64,000 bases of DNA from the NCBI GenBank assembly GCA_045632525.1, contig JAZQWV010000046.1:7742-71741 (forward strand), given 5' to 3'. This document shows, one piece after another, positions 8,638-18,640 of this stretch. The notes beneath the pieces were generated by a model. It was not told the origin of the DNA. It worked only from the letters and a program-made list of their open reading frames with translations, and ran no database searches. Each line of letters starts with the position of its first letter. The stretch's first letter is position 1. The position numbers and the translations under genes are program-made. The stretch comes from Fimenecus sp045632525 (lineage in GTDB: Bacteria > Bacillota > Clostridia > Oscillospirales > Acutalibacteraceae).

Positions 8638-10518
8638 TTATTTTTTTACTCTATAAATGTTCACTTCATACGCACGAAGCTTATCTGCAGATGTAGAATA
8701 ATTTGAAAGTAAACATTCTCCTTCTATAGAAACAGGTCTTTCAATAATATTTTCCGTGAGATTCATCTCAATATAGAATTTGCTTTCAGCACTTTCTCTG
8801 TAAAAGCAGAATGTTTCATCATTTGTTTCAATTGGTTTGAAATCACCATAAACAAGGGTTGACTTGTTTGCTTTACGAATAGACATAAGGGATTTATAGT
8901 AATTAAAAGTACTTGTTGAATCTTCAAACTGTACTTTTGCATTGCATTCTTTATAGTCACCATTGACTCTAATCCAAGGCACACCTGTTGTAAACCCTGC
9001 ATTTTCGTTATCATCCCAACAGATAGGAGTTCTTGCGTTATCTCTTCCACCCGCTAGAATTTCTGCAAAAACTTCTTGAGGGTTTCTGCCTATTTCAATA
9101 TTTTCGTTATATCTGTTGATTGCCTCAACATCACGAATTTCACTCATATTATTGAAATTACAGTTAATCATACCCAATTCCTGACCTTGGTAAATATATG
9201 GCGTACCACGAGTGGTCAGCACCATTGTACCGAGGAGTTTAGAAAGTGGTTTTCTGAACTTGGGGTCAGGATTAACCTTTGAAACCATTCGTGGATTATC
9301 GTGATTTTCAATAACGAGTGATGGCCATGACGAGCCACAAAGTGAAAGTTGATATTTTATAAAAGCCTCTTTCAAGTATTTAAGCTCATATTTATAATCT
9401 TGATATTTTTGTTTACCTGGATTCTCGATATGGTCAAAAAGAAATGCCTGACGAACTTCTTGTCGTGAATCATCTGAAATAAGTTTAACCATTTCAATGC
9501 CTGTACTACAAGGTTCTGCAACACAAAAACTTTCAGGAAATTTCTTGAAAGACCTTTCATTAAGTTCTTTAAGATATTCATGAAGTCTTGGACCCCACGA
9601 ATAGTGCTCAGCACCACAACCGAAGAGTTTGCCAATGTGTGGATTGCCATCAGGAAGACTTGGGACCTTTGAAATAAGGGTGATAACATCCATTCTGAAT
9701 CCATCAACACCTTTTTCGAGCCACCAAGAAACCATATCATAGATTTCTTTTCTGAGTTCAGGATTTTCCCAGTTCAAATCCATTTGTTTTGATGAGAAAA
9801 GGTGTAAAGCCCATTCGTCCAATTCAGGATAATAATTCCACGCAGAGCCGGAAAAAAATGATGTCCAGTTATTCGGTGGAGAACCATCTCCCTTACCTTT
9901 ACGGAAAATGTAATAATCCTTGTGTTTTTTGTCGCCTGTCAATGCTTTCTGGAACCACTCATGTTCGTCAGATGTATGATTTACAACCAAATCCATAACG
10001 AGCTTCATTTCACGCTTATGAATTTCTTCGAGCATCAAATCAAAGTCTGCCATCGTTCCGAATTCGGTCATAATTTTACGATAATCACAGATATCATAAC
10101 CCATATCGTCATTAGGTGAATCATAAATCGGACTAAGCCAAAGCACATCAACACCTAAATCTTTAAGATAATCAAGTTTTGAGATAATACCCTGTAAATC
10201 ACCGATACCATCACCATTCGAGTCCATAAATGAACGAGGATAAATCTGATAGATAACAGACTCTTTCCACCATTTAGGGTCAACCTCTTTTTTAGCAATA
10301 ACCTTTTCGGTCGTTAAATTCATAAGGCTAACAATTTGTTCTATTTCGGAAATAGAAAGCTTATCACCCAAGAGTTCAACAATAGTTTTTTCTCTGTATA
10401 AAGGGTTTTCCAATATATCATTTGAAAGATTATTACGATAAACCACCATTTGCGCAATATCATAACCTACAGGGTTATTAAGCACATCACTCAAGGTGCT
10501 CATAGGAGTAATTTTCAT
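8638..10518 (-). CDS. GH13 alpha-glucosidase with N-terminal extension
   Basis: A GH13 enzyme of the oligo-1,6-glucosidase / trehalose-6-phosphate hydrolase group acting on short alpha-glucosides in the cytoplasm. The start at 10518 (MKITPM) is chosen because GGAAAA precedes it and the in-frame extension upstream would run through the terminator hairpin of the previous gene. The GH13 domain begins near residue 85 with WWKESVIYQIYPRSF; other motifs are DLVVNHTSD, GFRMDV (nucleophile Asp), CVAEP (acid/base Glu) and IENHDNPR. The first ~80 residues are a separate helical segment absent from standard members. No signal peptide. Confidence 0.9.
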   Translation of the reverse strand: MKITPMSTLSDVLNNPVGYDIAQMVVYRNNLSNDILENPLYREKTIVELLGDKLSISEIEQIVSLMNLTTEKVIAKKEVDPKWWKESVIYQIYPRSFMDSNGDGIGDLQGIISKLDYLKDLGVDVLWLSPIYDSPNDDMGYDICDYRKIMTEFGTMADFDLMLEEIHKREMKLVMDLVVNHTSDEHEWFQKALTGDKKHKDYYIFRKGKGDGSPPNNWTSFFSGSAWNYYPELDEWALHLFSSKQMDLNWENPELRKEIYDMVSWWLEKGVDGFRMDVITLISKVPSLPDGNPHIGKLFGCGAEHYSWGPRLHEYLKELNERSFKKFPESFCVAEPCSTGIEMVKLISDDSRQEVRQAFLFDHIENPGKQKYQDYKYELKYLKEAFIKYQLSLCGSSWPSLVIENHDNPRMVSKVNPDPKFRKPLSKLLGTMVLTTRGTPYIYQGQELGMINCNFNNMSEIRDVEAINRYNENIEIGRNPQEVFAEILAGGRDNARTPICWDDNENAGFTTGVPWIRVNGDYKECNAKVQFEDSTSTFNYYKSLMSIRKANKSTLVYGDFKPIETNDETFCFYRESAESKFYIEMNLTENIIERPVSIEGECLLSNYSTSADKLRAYEVNIYRVKK

Positions 10519-10535
10519 AAAATTTTCCTTTTCAA

Positions 10536-10563
10536 AAAAGCCTTGTAGTATCACAAGGCTTTT
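10536..10563 (-). terminator. Terminator between the beta-helix and GH13 genes
   Basis: Stem AAAAGCCTTGT / ACAAGGCTTTT with six T on the minus-strand side. It lies between two genes of the same direction and would lower GH13 expression relative to the upstream genes. Confidence 0.8.
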
Positions 10564-10576
10564 GCTAAATTTCAAA

Positions 10577-11503
10577 TTAATCGTCTAAGTTTGTTATTTT
10601 ACCAATAAAAACATTTGACTCTGTCAACAACTCATCAGATTTTTGATTTTCAAATATAATTCCATAATTCGTCGAATTGGTGTTTTCAGGTGCAATAAAG
10701 ACATTTTTCTTTATTTTCACATCATAAACCATAGGTCTGAAAATTATGTAACCTCTACTTTTATCATACAACCCTGATTTGCCATCAAAAATATTATTTT
10801 CAATCAATATATTATGGTGCCCACAATCTCCGTGATGACCTATGGCAGGAAAACCTGCACACTTGAAAATATTGTTTGAGATTACAATATTATGGCATAC
10901 TGTATCATCTTTGCAAAAGTCAATCAACTCACCATCACAGTTATAAACAGGGCCATAACTACCTTCATGTGCAAGGTCAAGCTGAATTTGCTCATTAAGA
11001 AGATTTTCAGGAATTAAGGTGTATGAAGGTCCGTCAAACACGCAATTGTCTATAACAGCATTTTCGGTTGAATTAATTTCAATCATATGCCACATTGAGC
11101 AATTGCGGAATTTACAACCGGCAATGCGTATGTTACGACAATGTACTGTATTAACAAGAGTTGATTTTTTCGTCAAATCAGCATTACCATCAAAGATACC
11201 ACCTGAAATTACAACATCGTGCGTACCTTCATAGCCGCTCCATTGTGGTTCTGAATAAGATGCAAGAAGATATCTTGTTACAGGGTTACTTTCATTACTG
11301 CGTAAAATCACAGCATTGTCAGATAACTTAAAAATCTGATTTGAGTAGAAAATAAGTGTTGAAGAAACAAGATAAGTGCCGTCAGGAAAGTATATTGTGC
11401 CTCCGTCTTTCACTTTGTCAATACATTCTTGCAATGCTTTGGTGTCGTCATGGACACCATCAGCAAAAACGTTTTCGTTATCAGTAACCTTTACAAATTT
11501 CAC
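10577..11503 (-). CDS. Right-handed beta-helix protein (pectate-lyase superfamily)
   Basis: A 308-residue protein starting at GTG after GAGG. The N-terminus (FADGVHDDTKALQECIDK..GGTIYFPDGTYLV) is the classic start of the pectate-lyase-3 / GH28 superfamily, followed by repeated 'I.NCVF.G', 'I.NNIF..' turns of a parallel beta-helix. Family members are polygalacturonases, lyases, epimerases or sugar-binding proteins; I see no clear GH28 catalytic Asp triad, so the reaction is open. No signal peptide, so it would act inside the cell, which suits short imported oligosaccharides delivered by the adjacent symporter. Confidence 0.75.
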   Translation of the reverse strand: MKFVKVTDNENVFADGVHDDTKALQECIDKVKDGGTIYFPDGTYLVSSTLIFYSNQIFKLSDNAVILRSNESNPVTRYLLASYSEPQWSGYEGTHDVVISGGIFDGNADLTKKSTLVNTVHCRNIRIAGCKFRNCSMWHMIEINSTENAVIDNCVFDGPSYTLIPENLLNEQIQLDLAHEGSYGPVYNCDGELIDFCKDDTVCHNIVISNNIFKCAGFPAIGHHGDCGHHNILIENNIFDGKSGLYDKSRGYIIFRPMVYDVKIKKNVFIAPENTNSTNYGIIFENQKSDELLTESNVFIGKITNLDD

Positions 11504-11529
11504 AACGCATTTCCTCTTTTAAATAATTA

Positions 11530-13026
11530 TTAAGCAGTTTCATTTTCTGCGTGGCGTTTTTCACGCATTTCTGCAAGTTCACGATACATCTGTTCTTTCT
11601 TTTCACCCTCAATATCATAAGATGTTTTAAGGATGATTGCTTTAAGAACATTTGCAAGAGTATAACCGAAGAGAAGGAATGCGAGGATTTTAAGACAAGT
11701 GTCAAGATATGTAGGTTGAGCCTGCATTGTTTTAACAAGGTCACCTTCAACAGAAGACATATAACCTGCCCAAGCAATCATATATGGAACTGCAAGGTCT
11801 CTTAAATAAATGCAAGCAGAGTTAACCCAACCAGGAACAATACCCTGAATTGCTTCAATTCTTTCACCGGTCTGCCATTCAAGATAATCATAGAATTCAA
11901 CATCGAAATGAGATTTTGAAAGTTCCTGAATACCAATGCCGATACCGAAAATGAAATAAAATATATAGAAGAAAATACTGTTCCAGCCTTCAAAGAATTT
12001 GATACCCATTTTTGCCTCTACAAAACAGATGCCGAAAAGCACGAATGAAGCAACAGGTGAATAGATACCACAGAATTTGAGAAGCTTTGTTGGCTCATAT
12101 TTCTTTGAAAGTTTTGTAGTGATAAGATTACCAACTACAGTGCCGACAGCTGTAGGAAGTGTAAGCAGAAGATTTTTTGATGAACCAACTGTAATTGCTG
12201 CGAGATATGTAGACATTTTGCCAAGCATTGCAAAAGCATTAACCCACTGCATCGCGTGGAAAGCACGGTAATTTTTGTACTTGAAAAGAGTGAACATTGC
12301 CTTTGATACTTTTACCTTTGGCTTCTTTGGAAGCTCGATTCTTTCTTTACAGAAGATACCGCACATAAGGTTGCCGAAAGCAGTAACAGAAGCAGCAACA
12401 ATTGCAAGAGTCATATACATCTGGTTCTTGTCGTCGCTGAAAAGTCCGTAAACAAATGTGCCAATATATGCTCCGCCGTATCCGATATAATATGATAACT
12501 GCCAAATTGTAGCAACTGTTTTCTTTTCTTTGTGGTTAGGTGAAATAACCTGAACAAGATTCTGGCTATGTACATTAAAGACATTGAATGCTGCTTGACA
12601 GCAAGCTATACCATAGCGAAGAATATTCATCTGTTGAATTGACCAACCTTGTGGAACATAGAAATAGAGAACTGTAAGCAAGAATGTGGGAATAAGACAG
12701 ATAAAATACCAGTGACGGTATCTGCCAAGACTTGTTTTCCAGTTCTGTACTATAAAGCCACCGATAATTCCAAAAAGTATACCACAAATGGTAGTAAGAG
12801 TTGTCTGAACAGCAAGAATACTTGCAATGCCGTCAGCATCAACACCGGCAGGGCCATAATAAAGCTCATGCAGGAACGCTGCTGCAAGTGAGCCCGTAAG
12901 AGTTGTTCCGAACATACCTCCGGCACGAGATAGCAACACACAGAAATACTCAAATTTTGATATGTACTTTCCCTCTGTAGTTAAAAGAGTGTTTTCTTGA
13001 GCCTTTATTGCAGTTTTTGACATCAT
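11530..13026 (-). CDS. Sugar:cation symporter of the GPH/MFS family
   Basis: A 498-residue integral membrane protein with about 12 predicted helices, beginning with EYFCVLLSRAGGMFGTTLTG, the kind of start seen in glycoside-pentoside-hexuronide symporters. The central loop after helix 6 (KERIELPKKPKVKVSKAMF) is basic, as expected for a cytoplasmic loop. It should import a mono- or oligosaccharide or glycoside with a cation. It is transcribed with the GH106-like, beta-helix and GH13 genes, which points to a plant-glycan fragment as substrate. AGGAGATGAT precedes the ATG. Confidence 0.82.
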   Translation of the reverse strand: MMSKTAIKAQENTLLTTEGKYISKFEYFCVLLSRAGGMFGTTLTGSLAAAFLHELYYGPAGVDADGIASILAVQTTLTTICGILFGIIGGFIVQNWKTSLGRYRHWYFICLIPTFLLTVLYFYVPQGWSIQQMNILRYGIACCQAAFNVFNVHSQNLVQVISPNHKEKKTVATIWQLSYYIGYGGAYIGTFVYGLFSDDKNQMYMTLAIVAASVTAFGNLMCGIFCKERIELPKKPKVKVSKAMFTLFKYKNYRAFHAMQWVNAFAMLGKMSTYLAAITVGSSKNLLLTLPTAVGTVVGNLITTKLSKKYEPTKLLKFCGIYSPVASFVLFGICFVEAKMGIKFFEGWNSIFFYIFYFIFGIGIGIQELSKSHFDVEFYDYLEWQTGERIEAIQGIVPGWVNSACIYLRDLAVPYMIAWAGYMSSVEGDLVKTMQAQPTYLDTCLKILAFLLFGYTLANVLKAIILKTSYDIEGEKKEQMYRELAEMREKRHAENETA

Positions 13027-13150
13027 ATCATCTCCTGAAGTTATTTAATTAATTGTAACACATTTTTTTATTAAAGACCATATATTAAGAACACAAATAA
13101 TGACAATAGTATTTGTGCAAATGCTACATTAAAACATAAAGTTTTATAAT

Positions 13151-16100
13151 TTAACTTATGCCCGGAGTTTTAAGAATTCCTGTTGTTCGAAGAACATATT
13201 CATAACTCCAATTTATTCCGTTTGTTCTCCAAGCACCCGGGCCATGCCATTTTTCATTGACATCTACAAGATGAAGCGGTCCGAATGAATTATATCGATG
13301 TGTATAAAGTTTTAAGCCGACTTCGTGTTCACCGTTAGGAATACCTTTAATTTCAAGGGTATAAGGTGGATAAATAATATTACCCTTAATTTCACCGTCA
13401 ACACTTACTTCAACAAGTGCACCCATATAGTCGCTTGCAGTAACTGTAAGACTACCGTTTTCAGTTTTTGTCTTGATTTTATATGTTACTGCGCCTGAAT
13501 AGAAGGGGAGTCCTTGATTAAGAAGTGAGCCAAATGCTAATTTTTTAGGAAGTTCAGTTATAACTGCAACTGCACCTGTTACCTTGACACCAAAACTACC
13601 TAAAATAAACACATTTTCAAGGTTTGCTGTTTGACCGAAAGGTAAGGTAATTTCAAGTGTATTTTCACCCTTTATTATTTTGCCGAGTTTCATTTTGCCG
13701 ATTGAAATATCAACATAGAAACCGTCTTCTCTTTCGGTAATTTTTTTACCATTAAAGGTTACTTCTGCAACATCTGCATCTTCAAGAGCGAGAATTGCAC
13801 CTTCATAATCTATTTCACTATTGAAAGTGAATTTAAGTGTTGCCTTGTGGTCTTTTGGTAACTGCCCATATACCCAAGGTTGAACAACCTGTCCACCTCT
13901 TTCAACCATTCCAAGACGATTTCTTATAAGATTATCAAGTCGAAGCACTTCTTCTTTGGGGAAATATTCCTTATCATCGTCGATTTTCCATTGTGCCATA
14001 TCGAGAACAAGAATATTTTCTTCAGATAACTCATAATCACACATTTCACAAAGCATGTCATTTGATTTTTTAGGAATATGCTGTGCTTTTTCACACTCTG
14101 TTTTACCATCAACGAGTTTAAGAAGAATTGAGTCATAACTAAAAATACGATAACGGATAATGGTTTTTCCTTCTCGGTATTCTGCTTTAATCGGCTTAAC
14201 TTCACCATTTTCTGTGTTATATATTTCAGGTGAAAATGTTCCATTCAGAATAATTTGAATATCTTTACCATAATCTATATGCTTGTTATCAGGTTCTTTT
14301 GAACAGCAGATGAAAAGCCACTTACAGTCATTGTCTTCACGCATTTGATAAATATAATTATCCGTAAGTTTACCATCAGCATATCTTATGGTGAGTGTTC
14401 TGACATCATGAAGTGCTGTGAGAAGTGACGCACGAGAAAAGTCGATTTTTTCACTCTTTTCAAAAAGTGATTTAGCATAATCAGATGGTACAGCGTCAAC
14501 AAGTGAAGGCGCATCACCCATAAAAATGAGTTTACCACCATTTTCACGGAATTGCTCAAGTCTTTCAACTGTTGTTTTTCTCAATGTTTCACATCCGGGA
14601 ACAACTATTGCGTCATATTCCATTTCGCCAACTTTAAGTGGTGCAGTGCCTTTCTCACAAAGAGTTGGGAAAAGTGATTCGGAAATGAAATTGAAATCCA
14701 CACTACCTTCAAGAAGCCATTTTGTAATACTCTTGAATCTTTCGTCAAGATTTTCTCTGTAAAGTGCAGATTTATCATTAGGACCCCAATGAAGCCAAAA
14801 ACTTTCAACAGGATGAATAACGCCAACCTTTACGATTGGCTTACCACGTGTAAGCGCTGTGTTTACTCTTGCAAAATGGTCTTCAATAAGATTATATTTT
14901 TTGTACCAAGGGGATTGATAATGAATTGAAGCAGGATAGTCTCGTTTTGCTTCGCCCTTCATTGCATACCAAGAAAGATGTGGAACACGAATTGTAACAC
15001 CAAGACAAGCCTGCCAGTCACCCTGATGCTTATATGTTCTGAAATCACAGTCCCAGCCTGTTACACCATAAAGTTCTGAAATCATACCCTCATATCCAAA
15101 CTGATGAACAGCCGATTGTGTTTGTTTTGCAGTAGTAAATTCATGTCGATTGCAAAGCATATCAATACCGGGAAGCTTAAAACTTCGATATGAACGCATT
15201 GCTTCACCAAGGGATGCTGTTTGCGAATTGAGTGTAGGCTCTTGCATCATATGACCTGTAAGAGCAATACCATTTTCATCACACCATTCACCGACAGTAT
15301 CGGCAAATGATGTTGCAAATAATTCAGCAATAAAATCGTGGTATCTATAACGATGAATGGATGGTGCAGAATTAGGCTTATCCCAGAAAATTTCAGGAAG
15401 AGTATCAAAAATATCTTCACCATACATTTCTTTGTAAAGCTCAGGAACATTGTCAGTCCAAGGCATTGTAATATTCATTTTATCAAATGAATTATTAAGA
15501 ACTGCCTTTCTTGTAAACTGAGGCTCATCTGTAAAAATCGCAGGAATGGTCTTATCAAATTCATCACCCACTTTATCCTTATATTTTTCGTGAGTTACTT
15601 CAACAAATTTTTTAACGGCATCACTGCTCAGTGTATCAAGATATGTCTGACCATTATACCAGCTTGAAGGATTTGCAATTTCAAGAAAAGCATACCATTT
15701 TGTGCCTTCAGCCTCATCATTTTCACCGATTTTTTTGTAAGAAGAAAGAAAACCATCACTGTCAAGAATTACATCATAGCAAGCAATAGGACTTTCTTTT
15801 TTGTTTACCCAATAGTCATTAATACCACTGTATTTTTCTTCTTTGAAAGGAGTGAAAAAGAGACATCTGCTTCTGTATTTTTCATCCTTTGTAACAAGTC
15901 CACCAGCAGCACCCGATGGCCAACGGTCTTCGTCATAAAGCCATGCAAGCATTTCTTCGTTTTTTGCTTTAACCACAGTATCCTTGATGAGTTCCATATA
16001 TTCTTCACTAAGATACTCGTTTTCAAGACCTGTTCTTACGTGAAGATGAAATCCGCCAAGTCCCATTTCCTTGAACACATCAATCTGTCGGCATAATTCT

Positions 16101-16213
16101 TCTTTTGTAAGGTATGAGTTTAGTGCCCAGAAAGGTGTTCCACGGAATTCAGATGTAGGATTTTTAAAAAGTTCTGTTTTTAGCGATTTTTCAACATTCT
16201 TTTTATATAACAT
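13151..16213 (-). CDS. Large glycosidase related to GH106 (alpha-L-rhamnosidase-like)
   Basis: A protein of about 1,020 residues from the ATG at 16213 (AAGGTG six bases upstream). The N-terminal part (RGTPFWALNSYLTKEELCRQ, then IDVFKEMGLGGFHLHVRTGL) has the layout of GH106-type barrels ('..PfWsWng.lt.e.l..qi..m...G.gGf.ih'), with Asp/Glu-rich motifs such as YDEDRWPSG, FTDEPQF and GHMMQEP that may hold the catalytic acids. The C-terminal third is predicted beta-sandwich. No signal peptide is visible, so it would work on imported oligosaccharides. GH106 removes rhamnose from rhamnogalacturonan; the specificity here is inferred from family and from the pectin-type neighbours. Confidence 0.7.
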   Translation of the reverse strand: MLYKKNVEKSLKTELFKNPTSEFRGTPFWALNSYLTKEELCRQIDVFKEMGLGGFHLHVRTGLENEYLSEEYMELIKDTVVKAKNEEMLAWLYDEDRWPSGAAGGLVTKDEKYRSRCLFFTPFKEEKYSGINDYWVNKKESPIACYDVILDSDGFLSSYKKIGENDEAEGTKWYAFLEIANPSSWYNGQTYLDTLSSDAVKKFVEVTHEKYKDKVGDEFDKTIPAIFTDEPQFTRKAVLNNSFDKMNITMPWTDNVPELYKEMYGEDIFDTLPEIFWDKPNSAPSIHRYRYHDFIAELFATSFADTVGEWCDENGIALTGHMMQEPTLNSQTASLGEAMRSYRSFKLPGIDMLCNRHEFTTAKQTQSAVHQFGYEGMISELYGVTGWDCDFRTYKHQGDWQACLGVTIRVPHLSWYAMKGEAKRDYPASIHYQSPWYKKYNLIEDHFARVNTALTRGKPIVKVGVIHPVESFWLHWGPNDKSALYRENLDERFKSITKWLLEGSVDFNFISESLFPTLCEKGTAPLKVGEMEYDAIVVPGCETLRKTTVERLEQFRENGGKLIFMGDAPSLVDAVPSDYAKSLFEKSEKIDFSRASLLTALHDVRTLTIRYADGKLTDNYIYQMREDNDCKWLFICCSKEPDNKHIDYGKDIQIILNGTFSPEIYNTENGEVKPIKAEYREGKTIIRYRIFSYDSILLKLVDGKTECEKAQHIPKKSNDMLCEMCDYELSEENILVLDMAQWKIDDDKEYFPKEEVLRLDNLIRNRLGMVERGGQVVQPWVYGQLPKDHKATLKFTFNSEIDYEGAILALEDADVAEVTFNGKKITEREDGFYVDISIGKMKLGKIIKGENTLEITLPFGQTANLENVFILGSFGVKVTGAVAVITELPKKLAFGSLLNQGLPFYSGAVTYKIKTKTENGSLTVTASDYMGALVEVSVDGEIKGNIIYPPYTLEIKGIPNGEHEVGLKLYTHRYNSFGPLHLVDVNEKWHGPGAWRTNGINWSYEYVLRTTGILKTPGIS

Positions 16214-16239
16214 ATTTTTCACCTTACGATACTGTGAAT

Positions 16240-17568
16240 TTATTTAAGTGTAAATTCGGCATTATTATCCGAAAAGCCTTTATTGTTTCCGATAGTATTA
16301 AGAAGCATACTTCTTAAATCAATTTTTTCACCATTTTTACAAAGTTTTGGTTCAACTTTTTTAAGCACAAATGAAAACCTGTCAAGAATACCTGCAAGGA
16401 AATTATATCCCGGTGTACCCTCAACATAAGGCATATCACCTGTAAATATGCTTAAGCCGACTTCACCAACAAAATCAGAAAACTTTTTCTTGTCAAATTC
16501 TTTATCTCGTTTTAAGCAAAGCAAACGCTTTAAGGACTTAACCGTCATTTTGTCAAAACGCTTTCTTGCAAATGCCTTAAGGTGCTTTACTATTCCTTTT
16601 CCACCGCCCAGAGCACCACGCACTCTTGCAATAATTGCAGTTGAAAAATGATTATCAAAATATTCCTGCGGTGTAAGTCCCTTTAAATCCCATCCAAAAT
16701 CAGGCACATCAAGTGATTTAACCTTAAGAATAGAGTTTTCGTCTATTGTGATTTTTCTATATTTTGCAGGACTACCCACAAGAGCAGAGGTACATATATC
16801 AATGAGCCTGTTTCCACTTTCTGAATAAAACTCATTTATGCTCTGCATATGCATATGGCCTGTGAGCACAAGCTCAACTCCGTTATCAGCAAGGAAAGAA
16901 GCAATCTTTTTCCAATCCTTGATTTTCGCATCTCCAACCAAATCAAAAACAGGTACAGAAGGAATAATCGGATAGTGACAAATTGCAAAAATATAGCAGT
17001 TGTCTTCTTTGGCTTTATCTAGTTGTTCCTTTACCCAAGCCATAAGTCTGTCGTCCATTGTACCTTTTGGCTGGTCCTTACTGTCACAATGAATTGCGAG
17101 CATTCTTACTCCATCTGCAATTTCTGCCACATAAGAATGTGTCAGCTCATCAAATGCAATTGCATCACCATAACCAAAATCGCCATACATTTCACACAAA
17201 TCGTTATAATCTGTACCTTCAACAGGCATACGACCATCGCCTTTTAAAACATAGGCAGAGTCATTATAATCGTGACCGGCTGTTATAACATAAACCTTTT
17301 TACCATTTTCTTTAAGTCTATAAAGCTCTTTAATAAAACCATTGTGGCTTTCTTTTTCACCATTTTTCACAAGGTCACCGGGAAGAATAACAATATCAGT
17401 TTCTTTATCTTCAATAATTTTGTCAAAAGTTGAGCTTATAATAGCACCACTTTCCTTAACAAAAAACTGCTCTGTGACCATATTTTTTTCAAAGGCTTCT
17501 CCACCTGGTTCTAATTTATTATCTAAATAATGCGTATCGGTAACAAGATAAAAACTTACAGGTTTCAT
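16240..17568 (-). CDS. Cytoplasmic metallophosphoesterase
   Basis: A 442-residue calcineurin-like phosphoesterase with full metal motifs: VTDTHYLDN, LPGDLVKNG, TAGHDYND, AICHYP and LTGHMHMQ. Unlike the protein at 7356 it has no membrane segment. The C-terminal ~150 residues are Lys-rich helices. It is the first gene of the minus-strand glycan run, 18-27 bp before the GH106-like gene, so it is likely co-transcribed. Substrate unknown. AAGGAGAAGA precedes the ATG. Confidence 0.82.
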   Translation of the reverse strand: MKPVSFYLVTDTHYLDNKLEPGGEAFEKNMVTEQFFVKESGAIISSTFDKIIEDKETDIVILPGDLVKNGEKESHNGFIKELYRLKENGKKVYVITAGHDYNDSAYVLKGDGRMPVEGTDYNDLCEMYGDFGYGDAIAFDELTHSYVAEIADGVRMLAIHCDSKDQPKGTMDDRLMAWVKEQLDKAKEDNCYIFAICHYPIIPSVPVFDLVGDAKIKDWKKIASFLADNGVELVLTGHMHMQSINEFYSESGNRLIDICTSALVGSPAKYRKITIDENSILKVKSLDVPDFGWDLKGLTPQEYFDNHFSTAIIARVRGALGGGKGIVKHLKAFARKRFDKMTVKSLKRLLCLKRDKEFDKKKFSDFVGEVGLSIFTGDMPYVEGTPGYNFLAGILDRFSFVLKKVEPKLCKNGEKIDLRSMLLNTIGNNKGFSDNNAEFTLK

Positions 17569-17838
17569 ATTCTTCTCCTTAATATTTGTTTTTGCACAAT
17601 CTCTGCGAAGGTGTAGTAGTCATCATTTTGATATGTTATGATAATATCATATTTTTCCATTGTTTTAAAGGAGTTTTTCTAAAAATGTTTATGGTTTGAA
17701 ATTGAAAAAACATAAAGATTACTGTTAACAAAATTTCAAAATCCGTAGAACATAATCCACCATTATTTTACATTTACAGTCAGATGCAACGCTCTCTCAA
17801 AACCAACAAATTGTATCAAATAGTGTAATTAATGCAGA
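17569..17838. promoter_or_regulatory. Intergenic region with probable promoter of the glycan run
   Basis: No gene found. The minus-strand promoter for the metallophosphoesterase and following genes should lie here; a near-perfect palindrome TATGATAATATCATA at about 17636-17650 could be a -10 region combined with a repressor site. The left half of the region is AT-rich without clear structure. Confidence 0.35.
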
Positions 17839-17869
17839 AAAAAGCACTCATCATAAGATGAGTGCTTTT
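17839..17869 (-). terminator. Terminator after the nucleotidyltransferase gene
   Basis: A 13-bp perfect stem AAAAGCACTCATC / GATGAGTGCTTTT with loop ATAA, right after the stop codon; similar to hairpins at 5517 and 27515. Confidence 0.85.
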
Positions 17870-17876
17870 AGTTTTA

Positions 17877-18602
17877 CTAATTAAAAAAACTTTCTGCTTC
17901 TTTTAAATCTGAAGCAGTATTGATATTAAATTCTCTTTCTGCAACTGAAAGAGTCAAGCCACGATAACCGTTTGCCACTAAATAATTGAAGCAGTCACAC
18001 AAATCGTGTACCTTCTGGGGATTTGTTTCGTATGTTTCTTTTATAATTCTCTGTGCCTTAGCACCAAAGATTGTCAAACCAGTACCTTTTATGTTGTTAA
18101 TAACAATTTTAGGCTTTTCTATGCACTTTATAAGCACAGAACTCTCGTCCATTTCAACAGAGAAATTATTTTTTATTTTTTCAGCGTTTTCTTCTGTTGT
18201 AACGCCACAATAAAAGTCGAATTTTTCTGTTTTTAATGCGTTTTTTATTTCTTCGGTATTTAAATTAACAAAAATTTCATCAGCCAACTGTAAAATTACA
18301 GTTTTATCAGGGTCTATAACTTTTAACGCTTGAACAAGTGCATCAACTAACCCTTTTTGTTCTGACTGTTGAACATAATTAATATTAAGGCTTTTGTATT
18401 TATCTCCGATAGCGTTTTTGATTAAATCGCCTTGTTTTCCAACAACTATGTAAACTTCAGTTATTGCTAAATCAATTAAATTGTTGAGTGCAAATTCTAT
18501 TAAGTGTTTGTCTTTGATTTTTCTTAAAGATTTGCATATATCCTGACCGGTGCTCATTGTTAAACGAGTTCCGTCACCACCAGCCAATATAACACCAATC
18601 AT
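17877..18602 (-). CDS. Sugar-phosphate nucleotidyltransferase
   Basis: A 241-residue NTP transferase of the GlmU/RfbA/MurU kind that would make an NDP-sugar from NTP and a sugar-1-phosphate. The N-terminal signature is present (VILAGGDGTRL), but the following stretch reads TMSTGQDICKSLRKI instead of the usual 'PLT...PKPL..i', keeping the Lys and losing both prolines. The middle has LQLADEIF (the usual metal-binding 'GD' strand here reads AD) and the C-terminal part FNINTASDL is the normal end of the family. It heads toward the GT2 and radical SAM genes on the same strand, so it may supply a nucleotide sugar for a surface glycan. Confidence 0.8.
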   Translation of the reverse strand: MIGVILAGGDGTRLTMSTGQDICKSLRKIKDKHLIEFALNNLIDLAITEVYIVVGKQGDLIKNAIGDKYKSLNINYVQQSEQKGLVDALVQALKVIDPDKTVILQLADEIFVNLNTEEIKNALKTEKFDFYCGVTTEENAEKIKNNFSVEMDESSVLIKCIEKPKIVINNIKGTGLTIFGAKAQRIIKETYETNPQKVHDLCDCFNYLVANGYRGLTLSVAEREFNINTASDLKEAESFFN

Positions 18603-18640
18603 GAATATCCCTCTTTTCTACTTTGGCGATTAAGTTCTGA

